From Candidatus Faeciplasma pullistercoris (GTDB lineage Bacteria > Bacillota > Clostridia > Oscillospirales > Ruminococcaceae): a DNA stretch of 64,000 nt. Shown in pieces: positions 18,943 through 27,479 of this stretch (its first letter is position 1; every line of letters starts with the position of its first letter). Below the pieces are notes generated by a model, which saw only the letters and a list, made by a program, of their open reading frames with translations, searched no databases and was not told where the DNA came from. A program made the translations under genes and the position numbers. The stretch is taken from the NCBI GenBank assembly GCA_018715525.1, contig DVLL01000021.1, forward strand, positions 225,634 to 289,633, read 5' to 3'.

Positions 18943-20115
18943 CTACAGCTTCAGCACGCCTTTGAGCTCGTTTGTTTTGTCTGTCTTCTCCCAAGGTAGA
19001 TCCAAATCCTCTCTGCCCATATGTCCGTAAGCCGCGACCTGACGATAAATCGGTCTTCTGAGGTCAAGCGCGTTGATTATTGCTGAGGGACGAAGGTCGA
19101 ACACCTTTTTGACCGCGCCCGCAAGCTCCTCATCAGGTACCTTTCCTGTACCGAAGGTATCTACTAAAAGTGATACAGGATGCGCTACCCCGATAGCGTA
19201 CGCGAGCTGAATCTCGCACTTTGACGCAAGACCTGCGGCAACAATATTTTTTGCCACATACCTCGCGGCATACGCAGCCGAGCGGTCAACCTTGGTCGGG
19301 TCCTTTCCGCTGAAGGCTCCACCGCCGTGGCGGGAATATCCACCGTAGGTATCTACTATAATCTTTCTTCCGGTAAGACCGCAGTCGCCCTGAGGACCGC
19401 CTATTACAAACCTGCCGGTTGGGTTTACGTAATATATGGTCTTGTCATCGAGATACTCCGCAGGTATAACCTCCTTGATGCATTTTTCAATTATATCCTG
19501 CCTTATCTGCTCCTGGGAGACGGCTGAATCATGCTGCGTGGATATTACGACAGTATCAATCCTTACAGGCTTTCCGTCCTCATATTCAACTGTTACCTGG
19601 CTCTTTCCGTCAGGTCTCAAATAATCAAGCGCTCCGCTCTTTCTCAGCTCTGACAGCTTCATCACAAGCTTGTGCGCATAATAGATAGGCATAGGCATGA
19701 GGGTAGGCGTTTCATCGCACGCAAACCCGAACATCATTCCCTGATCTCCTGCGCCTGTATCAAATGCGTTCTGCTCCCTGCCCTCAAGGGAATTGTCTAC
19801 CCCCATGGCTATATCAGGAGACTGCTGATGTATCGATGTCAGCACAGAGCAGGTGTCACAGTCAAAGCCGTACTTGGCGCGGTCATAACCTATATCTCTC
19901 ACTACCTCTCTCACTATTTTGGATATATCCAAGGACGCCTTTGTGGTGATTTCTCCGAGGCACAAAACCAATCCGGTCGTGCAGGTGGTCTCACACGCGA
20001 CTCTGGACTGCGGATCCTGCCTCAGGCACTCATCGAGGACTGCGTCTGATATCTGATCGCATATCTTATCAGGATGACCCTCGGTCACAGACTCTGATGT
20101 AAATAAGCTTCTCAT
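18943..20115 (-). CDS. metK: S-adenosylmethionine synthetase
   Basis: Makes SAM from methionine and ATP. 390 residues from the ATG at 20115 with a GAAAGGAAAT site. Signatures: [16 protein letters not shown] near the N-terminus, the [10 protein letters not shown] hexapeptide region, and [21 protein letters not shown] riboswitch and terminator precede it, giving feedback control by the product. Confidence 0.97.
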   Translation of the reverse strand: MRSLFTSESVTEGHPDKICDQISDAVLDECLRQDPQSRVACETTCTTGLVLCLGEITTKASLDISKIVREVVRDIGYDRAKYGFDCDTCSVLTSIHQQSPDIAMGVDNSLEGREQNAFDTGAGDQGMMFGFACDETPTLMPMPIYYAHKLVMKLSELRKSGALDYLRPDGKSQVTVEYEDGKPVRIDTVVISTQHDSAVSQEQIRQDIIEKCIKEVIPAEYLDDKTIYYVNPTGRFVIGGPQGDCGLTGRKIIVDTYGGYSRHGGGAFSGKDPTKVDRSAAYAARYVAKNIVAAGLASKCEIQLAYAIGVAHPVSLLVDTFGTGKVPDEELAGAVKKVFDLRPSAIINALDLRRPIYRQVAAYGHMGREDLDLPWEKTDKTNELKGVLKL

Positions 20116-20150
20116 TTTTATTTCCTTTCTCACAATTTGTGGTATCAAAA

Positions 20151-20172
20151 AAACGCCCGAATAACCGAGCGC
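20151..20172 (-). terminator. SAM-riboswitch terminator
   Basis: GCGCTCGG and TCGGGCG arms with two wobble pairs, followed by seven T on the minus strand, between the aptamer and metK. Confidence 0.8.
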
Positions 20173-20194
20173 AAAGAGTAACAACAAAAAGAAC

Positions 20195-20300
20195 TATAAG
20201 CTCCCTCATCTTTCGGATAAACCGCTGGACTTGGCACCTTGAAAACAGGTTGCCGGGCTTCATAGGACCAGATTCCTCCGCCGCTCTTGATAAGGCTGAT
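20195..20300 (-). ncRNA. SAM-I (S-box) riboswitch
   Basis: On the minus strand the classic order is visible: CTTATCAAGAG with a purine-rich follow-up and GGAGG, GATGAA-like CTATGAAGCCCGGCAACC, the GGTGCCAA element, and AGATGAG closing the P1 stem. It lies between a consensus promoter and a terminator ahead of metK. Confidence 0.93.
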
Positions 20301-20314
20301 TTAATTCAGTTTGT

Positions 20315-20343
20315 ATTATACAACATAAATTTAAGCATGTCAA
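20315..20343 (-). promoter_or_regulatory. Consensus promoter of the metK leader
   Basis: TTGACA (20343-20338) and TATAAT (20320-20315) with a 17-base spacer on the minus strand. Confidence 0.9.
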
Positions 20344-20402
20344 CAAAGTTCGAAAAGTTAGCTCGCTTTTTCTGTAGGTATTACAACGATGAGTGACAGA
20401 TA

Positions 20403-20690
20403 ATGAAAAAAGAGCAGCGAATAGGAGACAAATGCTCTAAGGTTGAGTCATCCAAACAAAACCGAAAGGCATCAGCCACACTATTCGCTGTGAATAAGAA
20501 TTACATATAACACGATATTTAAGCAAGCGGCAGCTGAGTTTTACTTTCAGCACGGAGTAACCGCTGCCGCAATCGGGTACAAAACAGAAAGACAAAATAT
20601 CTGTCGCCGTCGCAAAAAGTATGACGGACTGGTTTTTACTCATTTGGCGATTTTGCCTCACAGCCCGCCGTGAGGCAAAGGCAGTACAAT
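20403..20690 (-). ncRNA. Candidate structured RNA, unassigned
   Basis: A 460-base stretch without a convincing gene holds three perfect stems in a row: TTGCCTCAC/GTGAGGCAA (20653-20678), GCGGCAGC/GCTGCCGC (20527-20580) and CAGCGAATAG/CTATTCGCTG (20415-20490). On the minus strand the last stem is followed by CTCTTTTTTC, like a terminator. A weak TTGAAA/TATTGT pair lies upstream near 20690-20711. It does not match tmRNA, SRP, RNase P or 6S patterns I know. A 74-codon frame crosses it but has no ribosome site. Existence as an RNA gene is inference. Confidence 0.4.
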
Positions 20691-20855
20691 AATCTCTCTA
20701 TCATACCTTTCAAACGCAAGTCTCCTAACTACGTCATTTTTCACTATTTTGTAACACGGCATTGAAAAAACGACATAAACGACATAGAAATATCTAAAAT
20801 TTTGTATTTTATAAATTTTAAAACATATAAACTGCGTTCATAGCCGACCAGAGAT

Positions 20856-21098
20856 TCAGACTTTGTCGCAGTCGCAAACAAAATCCTCGACCACGTCGCG
20901 TATATGTACACTCGACAGCTTCAGCGAATTGCACCGCCTTACCAGCTCACACGTTCTTTCCTTATCAAAGCTGAGATCGGCGCATGTAAAAATACGGTTG
21001 CCATCTTCATCATATGCAGCAATGCCGTAGACATTTTCCTGCCCACAGCATCCCTCCATACTTATTGCAGTCTCCACCAGTTCATACCTTACAGTCAT
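20856..21098 (-). CDS. Small protein, DUF6514-like
   Basis: 80 residues from the ATG at 21098, chosen for GGAGGG seven bases before. Pattern: TVRYELVETAIS, then YGIAAYDEDGNRIFTCADLS, ERTCELVRRCN and HIRDVVEDFV, an alpha/beta mini-domain that I associate with the DUF6514 family of Clostridia; that link is from memory of the pattern. Function unknown. Single gene. Confidence 0.65.
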   Translation of the reverse strand: MTVRYELVETAISMEGCCGQENVYGIAAYDEDGNRIFTCADLSFDKERTCELVRRCNSLKLSSVHIRDVVEDFVCDCDKV

Positions 21099-21275
21099 TA
21101 CTTTTCCCTCCAAATTGTTCATAAGCTTTGCACGTTTCAATATCATACATCTGTAACAGTATATAGCTTGACACATACTGCCTGCGAAAAATGTCGAATT
21201 ATGTCGAGAAGGTATAAAAAATTTTTTTGACTGTAATTTAAGCTAATGATTCAAAAATGCCAAAAATGCGTAATG

Positions 21276-22577
21276 CTAATCAACTTTACATATTATGGTT
21301 TTTTGATTTGGGACGGATTCTTCGGAATATTCAAGCGCATCAACGTAAATCTTGCTCGCTTCTTGCAGGAACGACTCTGTGTTTGAATAAAGAGTGGCTA
21401 TAACGTCACCCTTACTAACCCTGTCACCTGTCTTAGCAGCTATTACAATTCCTGCGCTGAGATCGATTTTGTCTTCCTTTTTTACTCTGCCGGCTCCGAG
21501 GATTGACGACGCCCTGCCGATCTCGGCGGTATTCATTCTGCAAATATAACCTGAGCTTGGTGATATAACCTGCAAAGTATGTGCTGCTCTTGGGAAAAGC
21601 GACGTGTCGTCAAGCATGCGTACATCTCCTCCCTGAGCGGCTATCCACTCCTTGAGCTTCTCATATGCCCTGCCGCCGTCAAGCGCTTTTTCCGCTCTCA
21701 AATAAGCCTCGTCATGACTTATTCCCAAACTCATCGACAACATCGCTGCCGAAAGCTCAAGACAAAGCTTCCTGAGCTCCCCCTTTTCCTCGCACTTAAG
21801 AACCTTTATAGCTTCTATAACCTCAAGCGCGTTTCCTACGCTTGTGCCGAGCGGAATATCCATATTTGTTATAAGCGCCGAAATATTCCTGCCGCAACGC
21901 CTGCCTATGGCAACCATTCTTGATGCCAGCTCTTTCGCAGAATCAATGTCGGACATAAACGCGCCGCTGCCAGCCTTGACGTCCAGAACAATTGACTTTG
22001 CTCCGGAAGCGAGCTTTTTTGACATGATGCTCGATGCTATGAGCGGAATCGAATCCACCGTCGCGGTCACATCGCGAAGAGCATATATCTTTTTGTCCGC
22101 AGGAGCGAGGTTTCCGGTCTGACCTATCACAGACGCGCCGACAGTTCTCACTTGGGAGAAAAACTCCTCCTCGCTCAGGCTTGTGCGGTAGCCTGTAATG
22201 GCTTCAAGCTTGTCAACAGTTCCTCCCGTGTAACCGAGTCCTCTGCCTGACATTTTTGCTATTTTCGCGCCGCAGGAGGCGACTATCGGAGTTATTATCA
22301 GCGTAGTCTTGTCGCCCACACCGCCGGTTGAATGCTTGTCAACGCTAAGGCTGCCGAATTCGGACAAATCCACCTTGTCGCCGGAATCAGCCATGGTATA
22401 AGTCATTTCGGCTGTTTCAAGATCGCTCATAGAATTAAAGCAGATAGCCATGAGCAGTGCAGACATTTGATAGTCGGGTATTTCGCCTTTTGTAAATCCG
22501 TTTATAACAAAGCGTATCTCCTCTGCACTCAGCTCCTGCCCTTTTCTTTTTTTAAGGATGATGTCGTACATTCTCAT
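21276..22577 (-). CDS. pdp: Pyrimidine-nucleoside / thymidine phosphorylase
   Basis: Splits uridine, thymidine or deoxyuridine with phosphate to the base and ribose-1-phosphate or its deoxy form. 433 residues. The signature SGRGLGYTGGTVDKLE at about 109-124 and VDKHSTGGVGDKTTLI at about 79-94 (phosphate and K-binding loop) are clear, as is the C-terminal lipoyl-like domain with AAKTGDRVSKGD. Deciding between Pdp and DeoA needs comparison. Last gene of the salvage operon with cdd and deoB; 16 bases after cdd. Confidence 0.95.
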   Translation of the reverse strand: MRMYDIILKKRKGQELSAEEIRFVINGFTKGEIPDYQMSALLMAICFNSMSDLETAEMTYTMADSGDKVDLSEFGSLSVDKHSTGGVGDKTTLIITPIVASCGAKIAKMSGRGLGYTGGTVDKLEAITGYRTSLSEEEFFSQVRTVGASVIGQTGNLAPADKKIYALRDVTATVDSIPLIASSIMSKKLASGAKSIVLDVKAGSGAFMSDIDSAKELASRMVAIGRRCGRNISALITNMDIPLGTSVGNALEVIEAIKVLKCEEKGELRKLCLELSAAMLSMSLGISHDEAYLRAEKALDGGRAYEKLKEWIAAQGGDVRMLDDTSLFPRAAHTLQVISPSSGYICRMNTAEIGRASSILGAGRVKKEDKIDLSAGIVIAAKTGDRVSKGDVIATLYSNTESFLQEASKIYVDALEYSEESVPNQKTIICKVD

Positions 22578-22593
22578 TTTGACTCGCCTCTCC

Positions 22594-23031
22594 TCATTTT
22601 GATATATCGCCAGTCAGATGGTCCGGTCCGAAGCTTACAGGAAGAAGCTCAGAGAGTGTATAGCTATATACCTTGTCAGATGTTACAAGAATAATTTCAA
22701 AATCGTCACGGCAAAATTCTCTCATCACCTGCCTGCAAACTCCGCAGGGAGGAAACTGCTCCGCCGTAGGCAAGCATTCTTCTCCGTGAATCGACCTTCC
22801 GCCGCATATAGCTATTGCGGAAAAATCACGTTTTCCCTCGCTGACAGCCTTGAATATAGCTGTTCTTTCCGCACAGTTAGTGGCTGAGTAGCTCGCGTTT
22901 TCTATGTTGCAGCCGGTGTATACGCTGCCGTCCGCGCACAAAAGCGCCGCTCCGACCTTCACTCCTGAGTATGGCGAGTATGCGTTATTCATAGCCTTGA
23001 TCGCAAGCTCTGCAAGCGAATTTTTATTCAT
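22594..23031 (-). CDS. cdd: Cytidine deaminase
   Basis: Converts cytidine and deoxycytidine to uridine forms. 145 residues, the short tetrameric type with a Cys zinc ligand: NCAERTAIFKA at about 52-62 holds the catalytic Glu and first Cys, PPCGVCRQ at about 88-95 the other two. Overlaps the deoB stop by 4 bases. It feeds pdp, whose product pentose phosphates go to deoB. Confidence 0.96.
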   Translation of the reverse strand: MNKNSLAELAIKAMNNAYSPYSGVKVGAALLCADGSVYTGCNIENASYSATNCAERTAIFKAVSEGKRDFSAIAICGGRSIHGEECLPTAEQFPPCGVCRQVMREFCRDDFEIILVTSDKVYSYTLSELLPVSFGPDHLTGDISK

Positions 23032-24230
23032 GATTTAACCTCATTCTGTTTGTAAGGAGAATTTTCCCGGGAAATTATTTTCTCAAGAAAGCTTATCCCC
23101 TCTGTTGTATAGCTCACGCCCAGGTATTCGCACACCGACGCGGCTATATCCGAAAAGCTTTGTCTTACTCCGAGATTAACAGGATCAACCGCGCTGCCGT
23201 ATACCAGCATCGGCACATACTCCCTTGTATGGTCAGTGCTGACGTCTCCCGGGTCACAGCCATGGTCTGCCGTTATAATCAGCAAATCCTCATCCCGCAT
23301 TTTGGGAACGAATCCGCCAAGCCATCTGTCAAATTCATTAAGCGCCTGCGCATATCCGACGGCGTTATTCCTGTGACCGTAGACCATGTCATAATCAACA
23401 AGGTTGATAAACGCAAGACCGTTAAAGTCATCGTCTGCAAGTCTGTCAGTAGCCGCCATACACTCAGGATTTCCGTGAGCGGTAACGGCTTTTGTTATTC
23501 CTCTGCCGGCAAAAATATCAGAGATTTTTCCTACAGATATTACATCAAATCCCGCTGATTTTATCGCATCAAGCATCGTCTCTCCGGTCGGCTCAAGTGA
23601 AAAATCCCTTCGATCGGCTGTCCTCACAAACTCCCCGGGTTTGCCCGTAAATGGTCTTGCTATTACACGTCCAACTGCATTCTTGCCGGTTAAAATACGC
23701 CTTGCGATCATGCAGCAGTCGTAAAGCTCGCTTAAAGGCACCACATCCGTGTGAGCAGCTATCTGAAATACGCTGTCTGCAGATGTATAAACAATAAGCT
23801 TTCCGGTTTTTATATGCTCAACGCCGTAATCTTTTATCACCTCTGTGCCGGAATATGGCTTGTTGCAGAGGACTCCCCTGCCTGTTCTTGAGGTAAACTC
23901 ATCTATAAGCTCCTTGGGAAAACCGTTCGGATAGGTCGGAAATGGACTTTTTGAGATAAGACCGGCTATCTCCCAATGACCCGTTGTAGTATCCTTGCCC
24001 ATGGATTTTTCCGCAAGCTTGGCGCACGCGGCGTTCTGAGAAGGCTCCGTGCCGATAAAAGAAAGTCCGTCGATGTTGCCTATACCCATCTTCAGCATGT
24101 GGGGAATGTTCAGCCTGCCGGTATTGTAACAGCTTCTAAGGGTATTTGCACCTTCATCACCGAACAGCCCTGCGTCAGGAAGAGCCCCTGCGCCCACGCT
24201 GTCAAGCACAATTAAAAAAACTCTCTTCAC
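23028..24230 (-). CDS. deoB: Phosphopentomutase
   Basis: Interconverts (deoxy)ribose-1- and 5-phosphate. 400 residues of the alkaline-phosphatase fold: DSVGAGALPDA near the N-terminus with a metal Asp, the phospho-acceptor Thr region DTTTGHWE at about 79-86, and TADHGCDP near 319. GTG start with GAGGAGGAG six bases before. 33 bases after the binding-protein gene and coupled to cdd. Confidence 0.96.
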   Translation of the reverse strand: MKRVFLIVLDSVGAGALPDAGLFGDEGANTLRSCYNTGRLNIPHMLKMGIGNIDGLSFIGTEPSQNAACAKLAEKSMGKDTTTGHWEIAGLISKSPFPTYPNGFPKELIDEFTSRTGRGVLCNKPYSGTEVIKDYGVEHIKTGKLIVYTSADSVFQIAAHTDVVPLSELYDCCMIARRILTGKNAVGRVIARPFTGKPGEFVRTADRRDFSLEPTGETMLDAIKSAGFDVISVGKISDIFAGRGITKAVTAHGNPECMAATDRLADDDFNGLAFINLVDYDMVYGHRNNAVGYAQALNEFDRWLGGFVPKMRDEDLLIITADHGCDPGDVSTDHTREYVPMLVYGSAVDPVNLGVRQSFSDIAASVCEYLGVSYTTEGISFLEKIISRENSPYKQNEVKS

Positions 24231-24263
24231 ATTATACTCCTCCTCACCAGGTAATACTAAGCC

Positions 24264-25910
24264 TCAAAAATGCTTAGCTTTCTCAAAAATAACCGCTCCC
24301 GATACCGAATCATACTCAAAGCCCTCGTTATCATCCGCGTAATAAACTATCTCAGGGCAATACCAAAGCGGAATATAGAAATAATCCTCAATCAAACCAA
24401 GCTCCGCCTCGCGAATATCTCCGAGCGCAGCTGTAAGGCTGCTGTACTTGCCAGACTTCTGCAAGAGCTCCGCACAGCGGTTTCCGGCGATTCCAAACTC
24501 CTCACAGGCAAAGCCTGAAAGATAGTCCTCGGCGTCACAGCCTTTAGGGTCAATTACGGCGAGAAGAAAGTCAAAATCGCCGTTTGAAACCCTGTCCGAG
24601 TAGTCATAGTCGTTTACAACCTCTATGGCGATGCCTACATTTAACGCGTCCTCCCACATTGCTGTCAGGTACTCGAGGCTCTCCCTGTCCGCAAAGCTTT
24701 CAGGAACCAGAAGCGTCATGCTTTCGGCAAGCGATTTATCGTCTTCGCTGACGCTTATTTCCCATTTATACTCCGCAAGCCGGCTGTTGTACTCAGGCTC
24801 ATTAAGTACGACGCTATCGCGGTATAGCGTCCCGCCGACATAAGCCGCCGGAGGCAGGATCCCATACGCGCTTATAAAATGTCCATAAGCCGCGTCCGAC
24901 AAATAATCGCGGTTGATACACAGAGAAAAAATCTCCCTGATATCCTTTTCAGACAAAAGCTCATTCTCCGGATTTGGTATTATTCCAACCGAGCGATTAT
25001 AGCTTTCAATGAATGGAAATCCGACAAGTGAGCCTTCGGGAGCATATGAGATATATAAATCGGTAGTGCCTTCTGTAAAGTCATACAGCTTTTCAGCATC
25101 ATCCTTTACAACAAGATAGTTTATGCCTGCCGGATAAACCCGTGAAATTTCGGAATAGCCGCTGTTTCTGCGCAGGCGAAGGTAGTTATTGCTCCCATAC
25201 TCGTCATGCAGCCAATACGCCGCGTAAAATGGTCCGTTGGAGGCTATGCTATCCGTCTCAAGCCCGTACTTTCCCTTGCAGGACTCAAAAAACTCTCTGT
25301 TGCACGGAGATGCCGGAAGCTCTGTAAGCAGGCTGAGAAGCTCGGCATTCTGGTACTCAAGTCTTATTTCAAGCGTATACTCATCAACAGCTATAACGCC
25401 GAGGCTGCCTTCTCCGGTATTATAAAGCTCATTTGCTCCGCTTATGCACAAGTAATCAGAAGCATACGGCGAGGCTGTCTCTATGTCAAAAATACGCTCG
25501 AAGGCGAAGACAAAGTCGTCCGCTGTCACCGGAGCGGAAAAATCAGCAGCACTGTTCCAGCTGTAACGCTCGTCAAGATAAAATGTGTAAACAAGACCGT
25601 CAGAGGATATCGAATAATCCTTCGCTACTCCCGGAATGATTCGTCCGCTGCCGTCACAGCGAAGCAGCCCCACAAACATGTTTTTTGCAATCATCACCGA
25701 GCTGTTGTCAGAAGCGATCTGCGGGTCGAGATTTCGCGGGTCGGAATCTATTGATATCTTAAAAATATATCCCGAGCCATCATCAGCAAAAAATGATATG
25801 ATGCCGTCCAAAGGAGAACAAGCCGTCATCAAAACAATGCAGCTTAAAATTACAAAGAATATTCCAGAAAATTTTGCTCGGATGTCTGACAAAAGCATGA
25901 CCTTCCTCAA
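24264..25910 (-). CDS. Extracellular solute-binding protein, SBP_bac_5 (oligopeptide type), lipoprotein
   Basis: 548 residues, lipoprotein signal with lipobox near LMTAC at about 27-31, then an OppA/DppA-like body (SDPRNLDPQIASDNSSV, ADDFVFAFERI). Captures peptides or similar ligands outside the cell. No permease or ATPase genes are next to it, so it must borrow a transporter or act otherwise. The first start (TTG, 25910) overlaps the previous stop by 4 bases; an ATG at 25898 and a TTG soon after are alternatives. Lies between the DUF4358 lipoprotein and deoB. Confidence 0.85.
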   Translation of the reverse strand: MRKVMLLSDIRAKFSGIFFVILSCIVLMTACSPLDGIISFFADDGSGYIFKISIDSDPRNLDPQIASDNSSVMIAKNMFVGLLRCDGSGRIIPGVAKDYSISSDGLVYTFYLDERYSWNSAADFSAPVTADDFVFAFERIFDIETASPYASDYLCISGANELYNTGEGSLGVIAVDEYTLEIRLEYQNAELLSLLTELPASPCNREFFESCKGKYGLETDSIASNGPFYAAYWLHDEYGSNNYLRLRRNSGYSEISRVYPAGINYLVVKDDAEKLYDFTEGTTDLYISYAPEGSLVGFPFIESYNRSVGIIPNPENELLSEKDIREIFSLCINRDYLSDAAYGHFISAYGILPPAAYVGGTLYRDSVVLNEPEYNSRLAEYKWEISVSEDDKSLAESMTLLVPESFADRESLEYLTAMWEDALNVGIAIEVVNDYDYSDRVSNGDFDFLLAVIDPKGCDAEDYLSGFACEEFGIAGNRCAELLQKSGKYSSLTAALGDIREAELGLIEDYFYIPLWYCPEIVYYADDNEGFEYDSVSGAVIFEKAKHF

Positions 25911-26380
25911 TCAGCCCTGAATAATTTGTCTACGGCGGACTCTGCCGCATCAAAATCCGACGATATTACCAGAATATCGTATAGACCATAGCTTATAACG
26001 CCGGAATCCTCTATTTTTTTTACCTCCTCCGGAGCATAGCCTGTAAAGTCTGCAAGCCTCGACTCGATAAACTCGTCCAAAAACCCGCGCGTCTCAGACT
26101 GTACCTGCGAGTTTTCAGACTTGAACACAGCTATTATGTCCGCGTACATGGCATCCGTGGAGTAAAGGACGGAAACAGCCTCATAATCCCCAATATCACA
26201 GCCGAAGAGAACGGATATCTCCGCGTCTGTCGCTGTACTGAAACCGCTTTCAAGAGTTACCGCGGCGGTAACGGCGTCGGTGATCTCAGACACCTCAGGC
26301 TCGGGAAGACTTGTGCAGGAGGAAAGCATAATAAGAAGCATAAGCGTGAACGCTGTCAACAGGGCTTTTATTTTTCTCAT
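25907..26380 (-). CDS. DUF4358 lipoprotein
   Basis: 157 residues; signal with lipobox LSSC at about 19-22. The rest matches the DUF4358 pattern: an N-terminal LESGF-like strand, DIGDYEAVSVLYSTDAMYAD, and a late IEDSGVISYGLYDILVIS. Function unknown; in Clostridia these often sit with SGNH hydrolases, as here. Overlaps both neighbours by 4 bases. Confidence 0.8.
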   Translation of the reverse strand: MRKIKALLTAFTLMLLIMLSSCTSLPEPEVSEITDAVTAAVTLESGFSTATDAEISVLFGCDIGDYEAVSVLYSTDAMYADIIAVFKSENSQVQSETRGFLDEFIESRLADFTGYAPEEVKKIEDSGVISYGLYDILVISSDFDAAESAVDKLFRAD

Positions 26381-27258
26381 GATTTTGCACCGTCAACCGT
26401 ATGTGTAAGAATATAATCCACCATCTTTTCATATGTCGAATATTTAAAGTGAACTCCGTCATTTTCCGCGTCCGCGGCAGGCATGCAGCCTGTGTCGTCC
26501 TTGAGATAGCTGTTAAGATCAAGGAAGTATATCCCCTTGTTGTTGCACAGCTCGAGCATCCTCTCGTTGAGGTCGTCTATATCAGAGTTACTCACAGGGC
26601 TCTCCACAGAAGTCTCCTTTGCAGCCGTAACAGGAGGCACTGCGATAATATAGATATCAGAATCGGGACACAGCTCGATAACCTTTGTCACAAACGAAGA
26701 ATAGCTGCTATACATCTCGGACGGAGTCAGCCACGCCGCTCCCTTGGAGCCGAGAAGAATGTAGATATTCTCAGGAATATCCGCCTCAAGCGCTTCCAAA
26801 ATGGTGATATCTCCGTATTGGGTCTCAACAGGCTCCGTCTCCGCCTTTGTGACATTCATCGACATGCTTGCGTAAACATTGGAAGCGGGGACAATACCAT
26901 ATGAGGACATACCGTACACTATTGAATCTCCTATAAACACGCAGCTCTGAAGATACTCGTCCGATACAGCCTCAGACTCGGCAATGGGATTTACACCGTC
27001 TTCAGCGCCATCGTCTTCGACATTATCAGAGTTCTGAGACTGCTCCTCTTGGCCGCTTTCCTCGTCTTTTTCGGCGTCTGACGCACCGGGAACTACGATT
27101 TCTCCATCCTGCGTCAAAACATCCTCAAGGGTTGTGTCCTTCATATATCTGTAAAACATCACTCCGAAGATAATAACTGCAGCAAAAAAGACAATACTGA
27201 AATGGTATCTGACCTTTTTCGGCTTTTTCCCGGTCGGGGCTGTGCTTCTATATTCCAC
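26377..27258 (-). CDS. SGNH/GDSL hydrolase with N-terminal membrane helix
   Basis: 293 residues: basic N-terminus, one membrane helix (FSIVFFAAVIIFGVMFYRYM), an acidic linker of about 50 residues, then an SGNH hydrolase with FIGDSIVYG (catalytic Ser), LLGSKGA (Gly/Asn block region) and DGVHFKYSTYEKM (catalytic Asp-His). Likely an esterase acting on cell-envelope polymers outside the membrane. GTG start with a GGAGA site. Opens a six-gene run to pdp. Confidence 0.85.
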   Translation of the reverse strand: MEYRSTAPTGKKPKKVRYHFSIVFFAAVIIFGVMFYRYMKDTTLEDVLTQDGEIVVPGASDAEKDEESGQEEQSQNSDNVEDDGAEDGVNPIAESEAVSDEYLQSCVFIGDSIVYGMSSYGIVPASNVYASMSMNVTKAETEPVETQYGDITILEALEADIPENIYILLGSKGAAWLTPSEMYSSYSSFVTKVIELCPDSDIYIIAVPPVTAAKETSVESPVSNSDIDDLNERMLELCNNKGIYFLDLNSYLKDDTGCMPAADAENDGVHFKYSTYEKMVDYILTHTVDGAKS

Positions 27259-27393
27259 TTGTTTATTCTCCAGTCTATATCAAATTAGCTTATTTCTGAA
27301 TAATATTATATAAGATAGAAAAGGCAGTTTCAAGAAAGTTTTTCAAAATTCATAAACTGTAACCTTCATGTAACCAATATCTCACTCTCTCAC

Positions 27394-27422
27394 TTGAAAA
27401 TGTCGTCGGTATCAGATATAAT
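27394..27422 (+). promoter_or_regulatory. Promoter before asnB
   Basis: TTGAAA (27394-27399), 17 bases, TATAAT (27417-27422). Confidence 0.8.
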
Positions 27423-27479
27423 AAGCTGTGATATTCGGTTTATACTTTAACTTTCTACATATAAAGCGAGGTAGCATTT

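Noticed and set aside
20437..20661. 74-codon minus-strand frame
   Set aside because: GTG start without a ribosome site, odd composition, and the region is better explained by paired stems; kept only as part of the RNA candidate.
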